From positions 1 through 34,911 of the forward strand of contig NZ_CDOI01000068.1 in NCBI RefSeq assembly GCF_000827555.1: a DNA stretch of 34,911 bases. Direction: 5' to 3'. The DNA comes from Capnocytophaga canis (GTDB lineage: Bacteria > Bacteroidota > Bacteroidia > Flavobacteriales > Flavobacteriaceae). The notes beneath the pieces were generated by a model, which was not told the DNA's origin, did not search any database, and saw nothing but the letters and a program-made list of their open reading frames with translations. This document shows, piece by piece, positions 8,231-17,349 of this stretch. The position numbers and the translations under genes were made by a program. Every line of letters begins with the position of its first letter. Position 1 is the stretch's first letter.

Positions 8231-10219
8231 ATGAAATACGAAAAAAAATCTACCGGAAATCTTCAAAATTTAGAGAACTCTTCACAGAAAATCCACGAGT
8301 CGCTCAAAGCCTTGAACGAACGTTACTACAACATTAATTCCTTGGCAAGATATATCGATATTTATCGGCTTTCTCAAAATGACCCCATTGAATTTTGGGA
8401 AACTATTGCCAATAACAATTTCCAATGGCGTAAGAAATGGGACTCTGTGTTAGAATGGGATAAAGAGAAAAGCGAGGTAAAATGGTTTTCAGGAGCAACG
8501 CTCAACATCACCGAGAATTGTATTGATCGACATTTAGCACATCGAGGCGAACAAACTGCGATTATCTGGGAACCAAACGATCCTAAAGCTCCTGTTAGAA
8601 AGTTAACATACAATGACTTAGCCAGAAATGTTTACCGAATGGCAAACGTACTGAAATCCCAAGGTATAAAAAAAGGAGACCGCGTGTGCATTTATCTTCC
8701 AATGATTCCAGAACTAGCAATTGCTGTGTTAGCATGTGCGAGAATTGGAGCTGTACATTCGGTAGTCTTTGCAGGGTTTTCATCGTCTTCATTAGCATCA
8801 CGTATCAATGATGCTAACTGTAAAATGGTTATCACGGCAGACGGTGGATTGAGAGGAGAGAAAACAATACCTTTAAAAAATATTGTTGATGAAGCTCTTA
8901 AAGAATGTCAATGTGTTGAAAAAGTGTTAGTGGTGGAACATACGCACCAACAAGTTACAATGCACTCTAATCGTGATATGTGGTTAGCACCTTTATTTCA
9001 AGAGGCTTCCGAATTTTGTCCCGCTGAAACAATGGAGGCGGAAGATATGCTTTTTATCCTATATACTTCAGGGTCAACGGGCAAGCCTAAAGGAATCGTA
9101 CATACAACCGCAGGATATATGGTCTATTCAGCTTTTACCTTTAAGAATATTTTTCAATATTCGGATGGCGACGTGTATTGGTGTACGGCCGACATTGGCT
9201 GGATAACGGGACATAGCTACATCGTTTATGGGCCACTTTTGAATGGAGCTACAACTGTAATTTTTGAAGGCATACCTTCTTACCCTGATTTTGGACGTTT
9301 TTGGGAAGTTGTTGAGAAACATAAAGTTAGTCAATTCTACACAGCTCCAACTGCAATCCGTTCCTTAGCTAAGCAGTCGTTGGAGTTTCCTCAGAAATAC
9401 GATTTGTCATCATTAAAAATTTTAGGATCGGTTGGAGAGCCTATCAATGAAGAGGCATGGCACTGGTACAACGATCACATTGGTAAAAAACGTTGTCCAA
9501 TTACTGATACGTGGTGGCAAACCGAAACAGGCGGTATCATGATTGCTCCTATTCCGTTTGCAACACCAACCAAACCAACCTACGCCACTTTTCCTTTACC
9601 TGGGATTTTCCCTGTTCTGATGCAAGAAAATAAAGAAGAAGTTACTGAAAATTCTCGAGAAGGACATTTGTGTATTGCATTTCCTTGGCCGGGAATGGCT
9701 CGAACCGTTTATGGAGATCATCAGCGATATATTGACACTTATTTTTCGGCATATGAAGGAAAATATTTTACGGGTGACGGAGCTTTTCGTGATGAGGTTG
9801 GTTACTACCGAATTACGGGACGTGTGGATGATGTAATCATTGTTTCTGGTCATAATTTAGGAACAGCTCCTATCGAAGATGCTATCAATGAACATCCTGC
9901 TGTTGCAGAGTCGGCCATTGTAGGTTTTCCTCACGACATCAAAGGAAATGCTCTTTACGGTTTTGTGATTCTTAAAGATGAAACACGTGTGCATGACAAT
10001 GTGCGTCGTGAAATCAATCAACTCATAGCTGATAAAATTGGAGCTATTGCTAAATTAGATAAAATACAGTTTGTTACTGGTTTACCTCGTACCCGTAGTG
10101 GAAAAATCATGCGTCGTATTTTACGAAAAATAGCATCTAATGATGTGTCAAACTTAGGCGATACAACTACTTTGGTGAACCCTGAAATCATCGAAGATAT
10201 TATCAAAAATGCTCTATAA
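8231..10219 (+). CDS. acs: Acetyl-CoA synthetase (acetate-CoA ligase)
   Basis: AMP-forming acetyl-CoA synthetase of 662 residues, converting acetate, CoA and ATP to acetyl-CoA via acetyl-AMP in the cytosol. The P-loop-like YTSGSTGKPKG is near residue 277, the substrate-site motif DTWWQTETGG is near 426, and the C-terminal RTRSGKIMRR holds the conserved catalytic lysine (about 624) that is acetylated in many Acs enzymes. Length is usual for the family. The start was set at ATG 8231 (MKYEKKSTGN); an in-frame TTG four codons upstream is less likely. It is monocistronic, with its own promoter upstream and an inverted repeat downstream. WWQTE favours acetate over longer acids. Confidence 0.96.
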   Translation: MKYEKKSTGNLQNLENSSQKIHESLKALNERYYNINSLARYIDIYRLSQNDPIEFWETIANNNFQWRKKWDSVLEWDKEKSEVKWFSGATLNITENCIDRHLAHRGEQTAIIWEPNDPKAPVRKLTYNDLARNVYRMANVLKSQGIKKGDRVCIYLPMIPELAIAVLACARIGAVHSVVFAGFSSSSLASRINDANCKMVITADGGLRGEKTIPLKNIVDEALKECQCVEKVLVVEHTHQQVTMHSNRDMWLAPLFQEASEFCPAETMEAEDMLFILYTSGSTGKPKGIVHTTAGYMVYSAFTFKNIFQYSDGDVYWCTADIGWITGHSYIVYGPLLNGATTVIFEGIPSYPDFGRFWEVVEKHKVSQFYTAPTAIRSLAKQSLEFPQKYDLSSLKILGSVGEPINEEAWHWYNDHIGKKRCPITDTWWQTETGGIMIAPIPFATPTKPTYATFPLPGIFPVLMQENKEEVTENSREGHLCIAFPWPGMARTVYGDHQRYIDTYFSAYEGKYFTGDGAFRDEVGYYRITGRVDDVIIVSGHNLGTAPIEDAINEHPAVAESAIVGFPHDIKGNALYGFVILKDETRVHDNVRREINQLIADKIGAIAKLDKIQFVTGLPRTRSGKIMRRILRKIASNDVSNLGDTTTLVNPEIIEDIIKNAL

Positions 10220-10300
10220 AGTTAATGGAATGTTTTAGTTACAAAAATTGTATTTGATACACGTAATTTTTCTGTATTTCAAGTTATTTTTAATGTAATG

Positions 10301-10336
10301 TAGCTCAGTACGACAAAAAAATGCCGTATTGAGCTA
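10301..10336. terminator. Hairpin between convergent acs and the DUF3667 gene
   Basis: TAGCTCAGTACG (10301-10312) and CGTATTGAGCTA (10325-10336) form a 12-bp stem with one G-T pair and a 12-nt loop. It abuts the stop codon of the DUF3667 gene and lies about 80 bp past acs. No strong U-tract is seen, so a terminator role is inferred from position and stem. Confidence 0.55.
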
Positions 10337-11560
10337 TTACATATACGCAACTGAAACATATCCGATTAACATTCCAATAAAGAAAGATGTTGCAAAGTAC
10401 AAGAATGTGAGTATCAATGATTTAAATATAGTTTTCGAAATGGGTTCCTCATATAAAATTTTGTTAGAAATTGTAAAATAAGTGACCAGTCCAGCCATGC
10501 AAATCACATACAATATCCAAAAAAAGGTATTTAGTCCACTCCATAAAAATATTCCCATCAAAATGCTTGTAAATAAATAGATTACCGTATGCAAATGCAA
10601 GGAATGAATTAGGTGTATGTACATTTTTTTGTATTTTTTTCGAAAGAAAATAAGCAACAATAGGGACACAAAAGGCATCATTAAAAGCATAGTGTAGGAT
10701 GTGATAGATAAGTATTTCGCTATTTGTGTATCCGTAAACTCCGTCATCTGGGTTACAGTTCCGAAGGTAAAAACACCCACTTGCTTGATCGAATTGCGGA
10801 GCCTGATATGCTCAAAACGGTCAAGCTCTTTCCATTTTGTTGTAATTAAGGAATCTGTTTGGAAACTATTCTCGTAAACAGTTTTTAATTCTTTGAGAGT
10901 AAGTTGATATTTTCCCACCCAAATAGTATCAAACTCAGGTTTTTTATTGAGAAATACTGCATAGCTGGAAGCAATTTTTTGACTTCCTATACTAAATTGA
11001 TTATCCCAAACTCCTACTCGAAAATCTGAGAATATATTTTTATCCGCCCAATTGTTGAAAGTTTTCCTGTTTAGATTATTCCATTTGTTTTTATGTTTCA
11101 AAATACTGTCAATAAATGATTTAATTTGGTCAGAATTTGCATCTTTTAGTTGCATATATTCAGCCTCCGTAATTTTCAATTGCGTGGACGTTACCGACTT
11201 ATTAATACTTGTGAACATACGTTGCATGAAACCCGAATGTGAAGCTTTTTGAAAAGAAAAACTCAAAATCACAAAGAAAATGAAGGAAAAAAATAAATAC
11301 AATTTGAAAGGAGGTACAAAACGAATACGTTTTCCTTCTACGTATTGTTTGGTAATTTGTCCTGGGCGTAAGATTGTTTTGAGTGTGTTCCAAATTTTAT
11401 TGTCAAAGTTGATGAACGACCCAAAAAAATCACTTGTTAATTCTTTGATAGAGAAATCATTATAATGGTTCTCCTGTCCACAATTATGGCAAAAATTATC
11501 CTTTGCCGAGAGCATCGTTTGGCAATTTGGACATTGACTAATTCGTTTTCTTCTCTTCAT
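10337..11560 (-). CDS. DUF3667 membrane protein with N-terminal zinc ribbon
   Basis: A 407-residue protein of the DUF3667 family. The N-terminus has a zinc-ribbon motif of two CxxC pairs (Cys10/13 and Cys24/27, CPNC...CHNC), followed by the family-typical segment NTLKTILRPGQI and YVEGKR-x-RFVPPFKLYLF. One hydrophobic helix follows at about 87-103, then a soluble domain (~110-265) and a cluster of about four more helices at the C-terminus. It is probably an inner-membrane protein with a cytosolic zinc knuckle; the function of the family is unknown. It starts 5 bp after engB ends, so cotranscription with engB is likely. Confidence 0.85.
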   Translation of the reverse strand: MKRRKRISQCPNCQTMLSAKDNFCHNCGQENHYNDFSIKELTSDFFGSFINFDNKIWNTLKTILRPGQITKQYVEGKRIRFVPPFKLYLFFSFIFFVILSFSFQKASHSGFMQRMFTSINKSVTSTQLKITEAEYMQLKDANSDQIKSFIDSILKHKNKWNNLNRKTFNNWADKNIFSDFRVGVWDNQFSIGSQKIASSYAVFLNKKPEFDTIWVGKYQLTLKELKTVYENSFQTDSLITTKWKELDRFEHIRLRNSIKQVGVFTFGTVTQMTEFTDTQIAKYLSITSYTMLLMMPFVSLLLLIFFRKKYKKMYIHLIHSLHLHTVIYLFTSILMGIFLWSGLNTFFWILYVICMAGLVTYFTISNKILYEEPISKTIFKSLILTFLYFATSFFIGMLIGYVSVAYM

Positions 11561-11565
11561 AAGTA

Positions 11566-12165
11566 CTATCGCAGACTTTTATTGATATCTTCAATATACT
11601 GTAATAGCTCTTCTTTTCCCAATCTGCTCTCCGATGAAGTGACAAAATATGGTGGAAATTCCTCCCAAGTTTCGAGTAGAGTTTGTCTGTATGCTTCTAC
11701 ATTTCGCTCAATAGCATTGGGTTTTAGTTTGTCGGCTTTGGTAAAGATAATTGCGAACGGAATGCTATTTTCCCCTAACCAGTGCATGAATTCTAAATCG
11801 ATTTTCTGAGGTTCGTGACGCACATCTACCAAAACAAAAGCACAAACCAACTGATGGCGTTTTTCAAAGTACTGTGTAATAAACTTTTGAAATACTTTTT
11901 TGGTGCTTTTTGAAACACGTGCATACCCATATCCAGGCAAGTCTACCAAAAACCAATTATTATTGATTTTGAAATGATTGATAAGTTGTGTTTTTCCAGG
12001 TCTGCCAGAAGTTTTTGCCAGATTCTTGTTGTTTGTGAGCATATTAATCAACGAAGATTTCCCTACGTTTGATCTTCCAATGAAGGCATACTCTGGAAGT
12101 GGTTCGTTAGGGCATTTACTTACATCGGAATTACTGACGACAAATTCGGCTTTGGTAATAATCAT
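11566..12165 (-). CDS. engB: Ribosome biogenesis GTP-binding protein EngB (YihA/YsxC)
   Basis: A TRAFAC-class GTPase of 199 residues needed for assembly of the large ribosomal subunit. G1 is GRSNVGKSS (30-38), G3 is DLPGYGYA and G4 is TKAD; the TSGRPGKTQ segment is the switch I region of the family. Length is standard. The gene lies downstream of the alpha/beta hydrolase gene across 67 bp that hold a hairpin terminator, and 5 bp upstream of the DUF3667 gene. Confidence 0.96.
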   Translation of the reverse strand: MIITKAEFVVSNSDVSKCPNEPLPEYAFIGRSNVGKSSLINMLTNNKNLAKTSGRPGKTQLINHFKINNNWFLVDLPGYGYARVSKSTKKVFQKFITQYFEKRHQLVCAFVLVDVRHEPQKIDLEFMHWLGENSIPFAIIFTKADKLKPNAIERNVEAYRQTLLETWEEFPPYFVTSSESRLGKEELLQYIEDINKSLR

Positions 12166-12198
12166 TTTTTTTCTAAAAGTTTATTGGATTAAAAGCGA

Positions 12199-12222
12199 AA
12201 AATCACTGTATTTAGTGATTTT
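12199..12222 (-). terminator. Terminator after the alpha/beta hydrolase gene
   Basis: AAAATCACT (12199-12207) and AGTGATTTT (12214-12222) form a perfect 9-bp stem with a 6-nt loop. On the minus strand the transcript continues with a U-rich run (TTTTTCGCTTTT) directly after the hydrolase stop at 12233. Some readthrough could still feed engB. Confidence 0.7.
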
Positions 12223-12232
12223 CCTTCTTAAT

Positions 12233-13000
12233 TTAATGTATATTCTGTTTAATAAGCCAACTGTTTAGCAGTTCGTTAAACTTATCTGGATGTTCCATCA
12301 TAGGGGCATGTCCACACTTGTCAATCCAGAATAACTCTGAATTGGGTAATAATTCGTGAAACTCCTCAGCCACACGCGGTGGCGTTACAATATCGTTTTT
12401 GCCCCAAATTAGGCAAACGGGAGTCGTCATCTTTGGTAAATCTTTTGCCATATTATGGCGAATAGCACTTTTAGCAAGAGCCAATGTTTTGATGAGTTTT
12501 CCTCGATCGTTGACGTCTCTAAATGCTTCATCTACAATTTCTTTGGTAGCGATAGCAGGGTCGTAAAACACCTCTTCACACTTCTTTTTGATAAACTCAT
12601 AATCACCTCGGCGAGGGTAGCCATCGCCCATAGCACTTTCGTAAAGACCTGAACTTCCTGTCAATATAAGGGCTTTCACACGATTTGGGTGTAATTTAGT
12701 ATAAAGCAAACCAACGTGTCCGCCTAAGGAGTTCCCCAACAGGATTACTTCCTCAAAATTTTTGTGCTTTATGAATTTGTGTAAAAATTTCGATAAAGTT
12801 TTAACAGATGTGGTAAGTAAAGACATTGAAAACAAGGGTAACTGAGGAATCACTACTTTATAGTTAGCTTTCGAAAAAAAAGAAATTACACCTTCAAAAT
12901 TACTTAATCCGCCCATCAGCCCATGTAAGAGGATTATTGGGGTTCCTTCCCCTTTTTCAATATATGAAAATTTTCCTTCTTGTTTTACTTCTGTTGTCAT
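12233..13000 (-). CDS. Alpha/beta-fold hydrolase
   Basis: A 255-residue serine hydrolase without a signal peptide. The catalytic triad is clear: nucleophile elbow GNSLGG (Ser91), Asp203 in WGKNDIVTPP and His231 in CGHAPMMEHP; HGLMGG (26-31) supplies the oxyanion hole. The pattern resembles MhpC/BioH-like C-C bond hydrolases and esterases, but no substrate can be assigned. It is the first gene upstream of engB and is separated from it by a hairpin. A TATATTTG box and a pair of 18-bp direct repeats lie upstream. Confidence 0.88.
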   Translation of the reverse strand: MTTEVKQEGKFSYIEKGEGTPIILLHGLMGGLSNFEGVISFFSKANYKVVIPQLPLFSMSLLTTSVKTLSKFLHKFIKHKNFEEVILLGNSLGGHVGLLYTKLHPNRVKALILTGSSGLYESAMGDGYPRRGDYEFIKKKCEEVFYDPAIATKEIVDEAFRDVNDRGKLIKTLALAKSAIRHNMAKDLPKMTTPVCLIWGKNDIVTPPRVAEEFHELLPNSELFWIDKCGHAPMMEHPDKFNELLNSWLIKQNIH

Positions 13001-13024
13001 CTATTTTAAATGGAATTTTGTAAG

Positions 13025-13032
13025 CAAATATA
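13025..13032 (-). promoter_or_regulatory. -7 box for the alpha/beta hydrolase gene
   Basis: The minus strand reads TATATTTG followed by C, an exact TAnnTTTG(C), 24 nt upstream of the ATG at 13000. No TTTG is seen at 19 nt upstream of it. Confidence 0.5.
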
Positions 13033-13056
13033 CTACTTAAATTCAAATTACACAGA

Positions 13057-13096
13057 AAAATCACATGTTTTTTTATTCAAAATCACATATTTTTTT
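13057..13096. repeat. Tandem 18-bp direct repeat upstream of the hydrolase promoter
   Basis: AAAATCACATGTTTTTTT (13057-13074) recurs as AAAATCACATATTTTTTT (13079-13096), with one mismatch and a 22-bp period, two helical turns. It lies 25-65 bp upstream of the hydrolase -7 box, in a 289-bp gene-free gap (13001-13289) that otherwise shows only AT-rich sequence and a few weak short hairpins. Confidence 0.55.
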
Positions 13097-13289
13097 GTTT
13101 TCTGTCATTTATTATGAAATTAACCGCTGATTTTTAACATTTTAAGTGTTTAAAAGTGATTTGTCTCAATGTATAACCATATTAAATAAAATTGTAAGCG
13201 AAATTAACAGACAGAATATTTTTAATGATAGTAATAGACGTTGTTAACGTGTGATGTGGTGGTAATTGAATTATGCAATACTCTGTTTG

Positions 13290-14333
13290 TCAATTATTTA
13301 TTTTATTTTTTATAAGTAAGCCGACCACTAAGTTATAGCTTTTTATACCGTGTTGTTGTTTGTTTGCTTTTAGAAAAGCGTCGTAACTGGCTTTAAAAAT
13401 CGGCTCGGCTTTGTTTTCGTACTGCATCCAAAATTCTCGAACTTCTTTATAATTTTTGAAAATTCCCTTGTTAACTTTCGATGTAAATTCGTCGTATTTT
13501 TCAGGATTTACTTTGTAGACTTCGTTCAGTAGATAACGTAAGCCAAACAGCGAAGCACTGTATTTAAAATATTGATTTTCACTTTTTTGTGCAGATAAAT
13601 ATCCCAAATAATTAGCTTCATCCTCAGCGGCATACCCCATTTGGTGAGCAATTTCGTGACAGGCTGTAACTGGAACTGAGTAGCCTATGAGTTTTCCATT
13701 AACTTGAGTTTCGTTTGTGAATGGATTCAAGTAACCGCTGTAGCCCATGTAGGTCAAAAAGGTGCTGTACAGGGAAGGTTTAACGCTTTTTATACTGACA
13801 AAATCGGTGATTTTTTCGTAACCTAATGGATAACTTTGGTATGCAAGTTTATATATTTCTTTGTGAGAAAGCGTAAAATCTACCTTAACAGAATCCTCTT
13901 TTGCTAAGATTTTATGCAGGTTATTTGCTTCATTAACAAATAGTTGTGTAGCTTTATAAAGCTCTTTTTCGGTGTACTTTGTGTCTATCTGTAAAGTTTC
14001 AGACAGAGGTTTTCGAAAATAATTGAACCCCCAAAGGAAGAAAAAAACAAACATCACCAACGCTACAAAAAAAAGTAATTTATCGAAAAACCAAAGTGGG
14101 CGTTTCCATAGATTCTTTCCCTTTCTCAGGATAAAATAAAGGATGTAACCTATTGAAATTGTGTAAAAAATGTCACCGAACGAAAACGGTAACCACCCCC
14201 ATGTATAATGTTGAATGATGGCGATGTATGGATATATTCCTGTACTGTAAATGGATTCGGTCAATTCAGAATTGTTGCGAAAAACAATCCAGATACTCAC
14301 AAAAAAAATGTAAAAAACATACTTGAGTTTCAT
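13290..14333 (-). CDS. DUF3810 family membrane zinc metallopeptidase-like protein
   Basis: A 347-residue protein with three hydrophobic segments near the N-terminus (about 5-20, 52-70 and 83-104) and a soluble C-terminal domain. It carries a zinc-protease signature HEIAHQMG (HExxH at 226-230), with a glutamate-containing follow-on AEDEANYLGYL that could supply the third ligand, as in gluzincins. This organisation is that of DUF3810, a Bacteroidota family without an experimentally defined role that I know of. The gene stands alone, and its 5' end is divergent from pepD. Peptidase activity is inferred from HExxH only. Confidence 0.83.
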   Translation of the reverse strand: MKLKYVFYIFFVSIWIVFRNNSELTESIYSTGIYPYIAIIQHYTWGWLPFSFGDIFYTISIGYILYFILRKGKNLWKRPLWFFDKLLFFVALVMFVFFFLWGFNYFRKPLSETLQIDTKYTEKELYKATQLFVNEANNLHKILAKEDSVKVDFTLSHKEIYKLAYQSYPLGYEKITDFVSIKSVKPSLYSTFLTYMGYSGYLNPFTNETQVNGKLIGYSVPVTACHEIAHQMGYAAEDEANYLGYLSAQKSENQYFKYSASLFGLRYLLNEVYKVNPEKYDEFTSKVNKGIFKNYKEVREFWMQYENKAEPIFKASYDAFLKANKQQHGIKSYNLVVGLLIKNKINN

Positions 14334-14505
14334 TGATGATTTTAAGGTTTAGTATATAGATTTGAAATATTTTTCCAAATTAAGGGAGCTTCCAAGTAGC
14401 AAATTAACTTCTAAAGCACTAAAATTCACTCCTCAATTTCCAAAGAAACGATACGCTATAAACTGGTTTATTTGCGTGTATTAAAAAGTGACTTTTCTTT
14501 TGTTT

Positions 14506-14539
14506 TTTGCAAAAGTACAGATTTTTATGATTAACTTTG
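14506..14539 (+). promoter_or_regulatory. Promoter of pepD (TTTG-N22-TAACTTTG)
   Basis: TTTG at 14506-14509 and an exact -7 match TAACTTTG at 14532-14539 are spaced by 22 nt. The box ends 38 nt before the ATG at 14578. Confidence 0.55.
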
Positions 14540-14577
14540 TACGCATATACGAAAAATAATTTATTAAACAACATTAT

Positions 14578-16038
14578 ATGAGTACAGAAATACGAAATTT
14601 AGATCCAAAGGCTTTGTGGGAGAATTTTGCAGATCTTAATGCAGTGCCACGTCCATCAAAAAAGGAGGAGAAAGTTATTGATTTTATGATGGATTTTGGA
14701 AAAAAACTGAACCTCGAAACATTAAAAGACGAAGTTGGTAACGTAATTATCAAAAAACCAGCCACCAAAGGGATGGAAAATTGCAAAACAGTAGTGTTGC
14801 AATCTCATCTGGATATGGTGCATCAAAAAAATAACGACACTATTTTTGATTTTGACACGGAAGGTATCAAAATGAGAATTGATGGTGATTGGGTTAAAGC
14901 AGAAGGAACTACACTTGGTGCTGATAACGGAATTGGTGTGGCTGCCATTATGGCAATTCTGCAAAGTACTGATATTGCTCATCCTGCCATTGAAGCTCTC
15001 TTTACTATTGATGAAGAAACGGGTATGACTGGGGCGATTGGACTCAAGGGAGGGTTGCTCAAAGGTGATATACTTCTGAATTTAGACACTGAAGAAGATG
15101 ATGAAATCGACATAGGATGTGCTGGAGGAGTGGATGTTACTGCCTATCGCGAATATGACGAAGAGCAAACGCCTGATAACGTAACCTCCTATAAGATAAC
15201 TGTAAAAGGATTACAAGGTGGGCATAGCGGAATGGATATTCATAAAGGATTCGGGAATGCTAACAAGATTATGAATCGCTTACTTTTCGACGGATTTGAA
15301 AATTTTGGACTTCGAATAGCCGAGCTTAATGGAGGAGGTTTGCGTAACGCTATCCCGCGAGAGAGTGTTGCGACTATAGTAGTAGATAAGGTGCAAAATG
15401 AGGCTTTTCAGTTTGAATTTCAACAACTTGTTAAAACTATTCAACACGAACTTGCTGTAACTGAACCGCAACTTGTTATCACGTTGGAAAACATAGCTAC
15501 GCCTGAAAGGGTAATGGAGTTAGGAGTACAAGAAGGAATTTTGCGATCAATCTACACTGCCCATAACGGAGTATATGCCATGAGCCGAACCATAGAGGAT
15601 TTGGTAGAAACGAGCAATAACATCGCAAGAGTAATTATCAAGGACGGAGAAATCAAGGTGTTATGCTTAACACGTTCATCTGTAGAGTCAGCAAAATTCG
15701 ATTTAGCAAATGCGTTGCGTTCAGCTTTCGAACTTTCAGGATGTGAAGTAACCTTTACAGGGAGTTATCCAGGTTGGGAACCAAATGTCAATGCTTCGAT
15801 ATTAAAGGTTCTCAAAGAGCAATACGAAATCCTTTTTGGTGAAAAACCTAATGTAGTAGCTTGTCATGCTGGGTTGGAATGTGGAATTTTAGGGCAAAAC
15901 TATCCTGAAATGGAGATGATTAGCTTTGGGCCTACTATCCGAGGAGCTCATTCACCCGATGAAAAGGTAAGCATCTCTTCTGTACAGAAATTCTGGAAAT
16001 ATTTGTTAGAGATTTTGAAAAACACTCCACAGAAATAA
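14578..16038 (+). CDS. pepD: Aminoacyl-histidine dipeptidase (PepD, M20 family)
   Basis: A cytosolic zinc dipeptidase of 486 residues that hydrolyses Xaa-His and related dipeptides. M20 metal and catalytic residues are present in order: LQSHLDMVHQ, LGADNGIGVAA, the catalytic pair in DEETGMTGAIGL, LNLDTEED, and the C-terminal FGPTIRGAHSPDE ligand region. The KGLQGGHSGMDIH segment starts the dimerisation (lid) domain. Length agrees with E. coli PepD (485). It has its own promoter and ends at a strong bidirectional terminator shared with the convergent uspA-like gene. Confidence 0.95.
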   Translation: MSTEIRNLDPKALWENFADLNAVPRPSKKEEKVIDFMMDFGKKLNLETLKDEVGNVIIKKPATKGMENCKTVVLQSHLDMVHQKNNDTIFDFDTEGIKMRIDGDWVKAEGTTLGADNGIGVAAIMAILQSTDIAHPAIEALFTIDEETGMTGAIGLKGGLLKGDILLNLDTEEDDEIDIGCAGGVDVTAYREYDEEQTPDNVTSYKITVKGLQGGHSGMDIHKGFGNANKIMNRLLFDGFENFGLRIAELNGGGLRNAIPRESVATIVVDKVQNEAFQFEFQQLVKTIQHELAVTEPQLVITLENIATPERVMELGVQEGILRSIYTAHNGVYAMSRTIEDLVETSNNIARVIIKDGEIKVLCLTRSSVESAKFDLANALRSAFELSGCEVTFTGSYPGWEPNVNASILKVLKEQYEILFGEKPNVVACHAGLECGILGQNYPEMEMISFGPTIRGAHSPDEKVSISSVQKFWKYLLEILKNTPQK

Positions 16039-16103
16039 TCCCAATTGATGCGGAAGAACTGTTTTAAAAGGATTGATTTTTAGTAAAATGAGATGATTAA
16101 ATA

Positions 16104-16141
16104 AAAAATGGCGCTTTTTTCGAAAAAAAAGCGCCATTTTT
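16104..16141. terminator. Strong bidirectional terminator
   Basis: A 17-bp perfect stem with core ATGGCGC/GCGCCAT (arms 16104-16120 and 16125-16141) and a CGAA tetraloop, with A and T runs at the outer ends. It serves pepD on the plus strand and the UspA gene on the minus strand. Confidence 0.9.
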
Positions 16142-16153
16142 ACATTTTTTGTA

Positions 16154-16978
16154 TTATAGTTTAATGGTTAATACAGGTTTTGTTGCATGATTTACCAAAT
16201 CACTGCTGATGCTTCCATTGAAGAAGTGAGCAATACCACGGCGTCCACTTGGGAACATACAAACCAAATCAACGTTATTTTCTGCAACATAGTTCAAAAT
16301 TCCTGTTTCTACACGAATGTCGTTGTAAACATGTGTTTCAAATTTCTTAGCCGACACCTTATCCGTGGATGAGAGGAATTCTTTCATACGTTCGTTAATT
16401 TCCGTAGTAGTCAAAAACTGGTATGGAGTGTTCACATACACCAAATCAACCTTAGCGTTGAACAATTTTGCAAACTTCACTGCTTTCTCAAATGGTTTTA
16501 AGAATTTTTTTGAAAAATCACATGCGAACATAACGTGCTTAATTTGTAATTTTTCTTCTGGATTTTTGATTACCAACACAGGAACACTCGCCGAACGAAT
16601 CACCTTTTCGGCATTTGATCCAATGAAAAGCTCCTTAGAGCCGGATGCCCCGTTGGAACCCATAAACACCAAATCTATATTATATTTCTCAATAGCCTCT
16701 TGAACAGCATCCGTTAATGGCTGTGTTTCTATAATATCCTTAATTTCAACATCCTCACCAATTTCTTTTTTAATGTCAGAGAAACGTTGTTTTGATAAGT
16801 TTAGAAAATACATAGCTTCGGGAATAGAAACCTCACTTTGAGTTACTAATCTAAAGGGTAATTCAAGAGCATGCAACAAAAAAATTTGTGCTTTTTGGCG
16901 TTTCGCTAAACCAATTGCCACTTTCAAAGAGGCGATTGATTTCTCAGAAAAATCGGTAGTAACAAGAATATTTTTCAT
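16154..16978 (-). CDS. Tandem universal stress protein (UspA family)
   Basis: A 274-residue cytosolic protein made of two Usp domains (about 1-143 and 144-274). The first domain ends with the ATP-binding signature GSNGASGSKELFIGSNAE. The second has only a degenerate version (FPSGRRGIAHFFNGSIS) in which the first glycine is replaced, so one domain may bind ATP and the other not. Tandem Usp proteins respond to starvation and stress in many bacteria; the partner here is unknown. A TATCTTTA box, one base off consensus, lies on the minus strand at 17059-17066, about 80 nt upstream of the ATG. Confidence 0.92.
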   Translation of the reverse strand: MKNILVTTDFSEKSIASLKVAIGLAKRQKAQIFLLHALELPFRLVTQSEVSIPEAMYFLNLSKQRFSDIKKEIGEDVEIKDIIETQPLTDAVQEAIEKYNIDLVFMGSNGASGSKELFIGSNAEKVIRSASVPVLVIKNPEEKLQIKHVMFACDFSKKFLKPFEKAVKFAKLFNAKVDLVYVNTPYQFLTTTEINERMKEFLSSTDKVSAKKFETHVYNDIRVETGILNYVAENNVDLVCMFPSGRRGIAHFFNGSISSDLVNHATKPVLTIKL

Positions 16979-17168
16979 TTCATCAGTTTTTACACATTAA
17001 TAATCAGTTCATTCGGAATGATAAATCTCGTTAGTTTTTACCTTTCCTTTTTCGTGTATAAAGATACGAATAAAAATCGGAAAATAAAAATATTGATGAT
17101 TTTATTTTTTTATTTTTATTACTTTCGTTTTGCTTGGATTTCACATTGTATTCAAACATATGACGGTA

Positions 17169-17206
17169 GACCAGACCTTCAGTGATCAGTAAAAGGTGAA
17201 TTGGTC
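17169..17206. repeat. Nested inverted repeat in a gene-free gap
   Basis: GACCA/TGGTC (17169-17173 and 17202-17206) encloses ACCTT/AAGGT (17175-17179 and 17193-17197), with a loop that contains TGATCA. It is a GC-richer island inside the 371-bp gap 16979-17349, which otherwise holds AT-rich sequence and a near-consensus box (TACCATTG, 17318-17325) before the lipoprotein gene. It could be a small RNA hairpin or a binding site; nothing firmer can be said. Confidence 0.4.
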
Positions 17207-17349
17207 ATTAATACTAACACTTATCTACAAAACAAATATTTTTAGTAATAAAATACAAAATAGAGCAATTAAAAAGTTAAATAAGTGTAAAAAATATAAT
17301 TTATAAAATTATTTTCGTACCATTGTAAAACAAATTTAAAAATCATTTT

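Noticed and set aside
11465-11809. Plus-strand 114-codon frame across the engB/DUF3667 junction
   Set aside because: It lies opposite two well-recognised genes and spans their boundary, with no domain resemblance.
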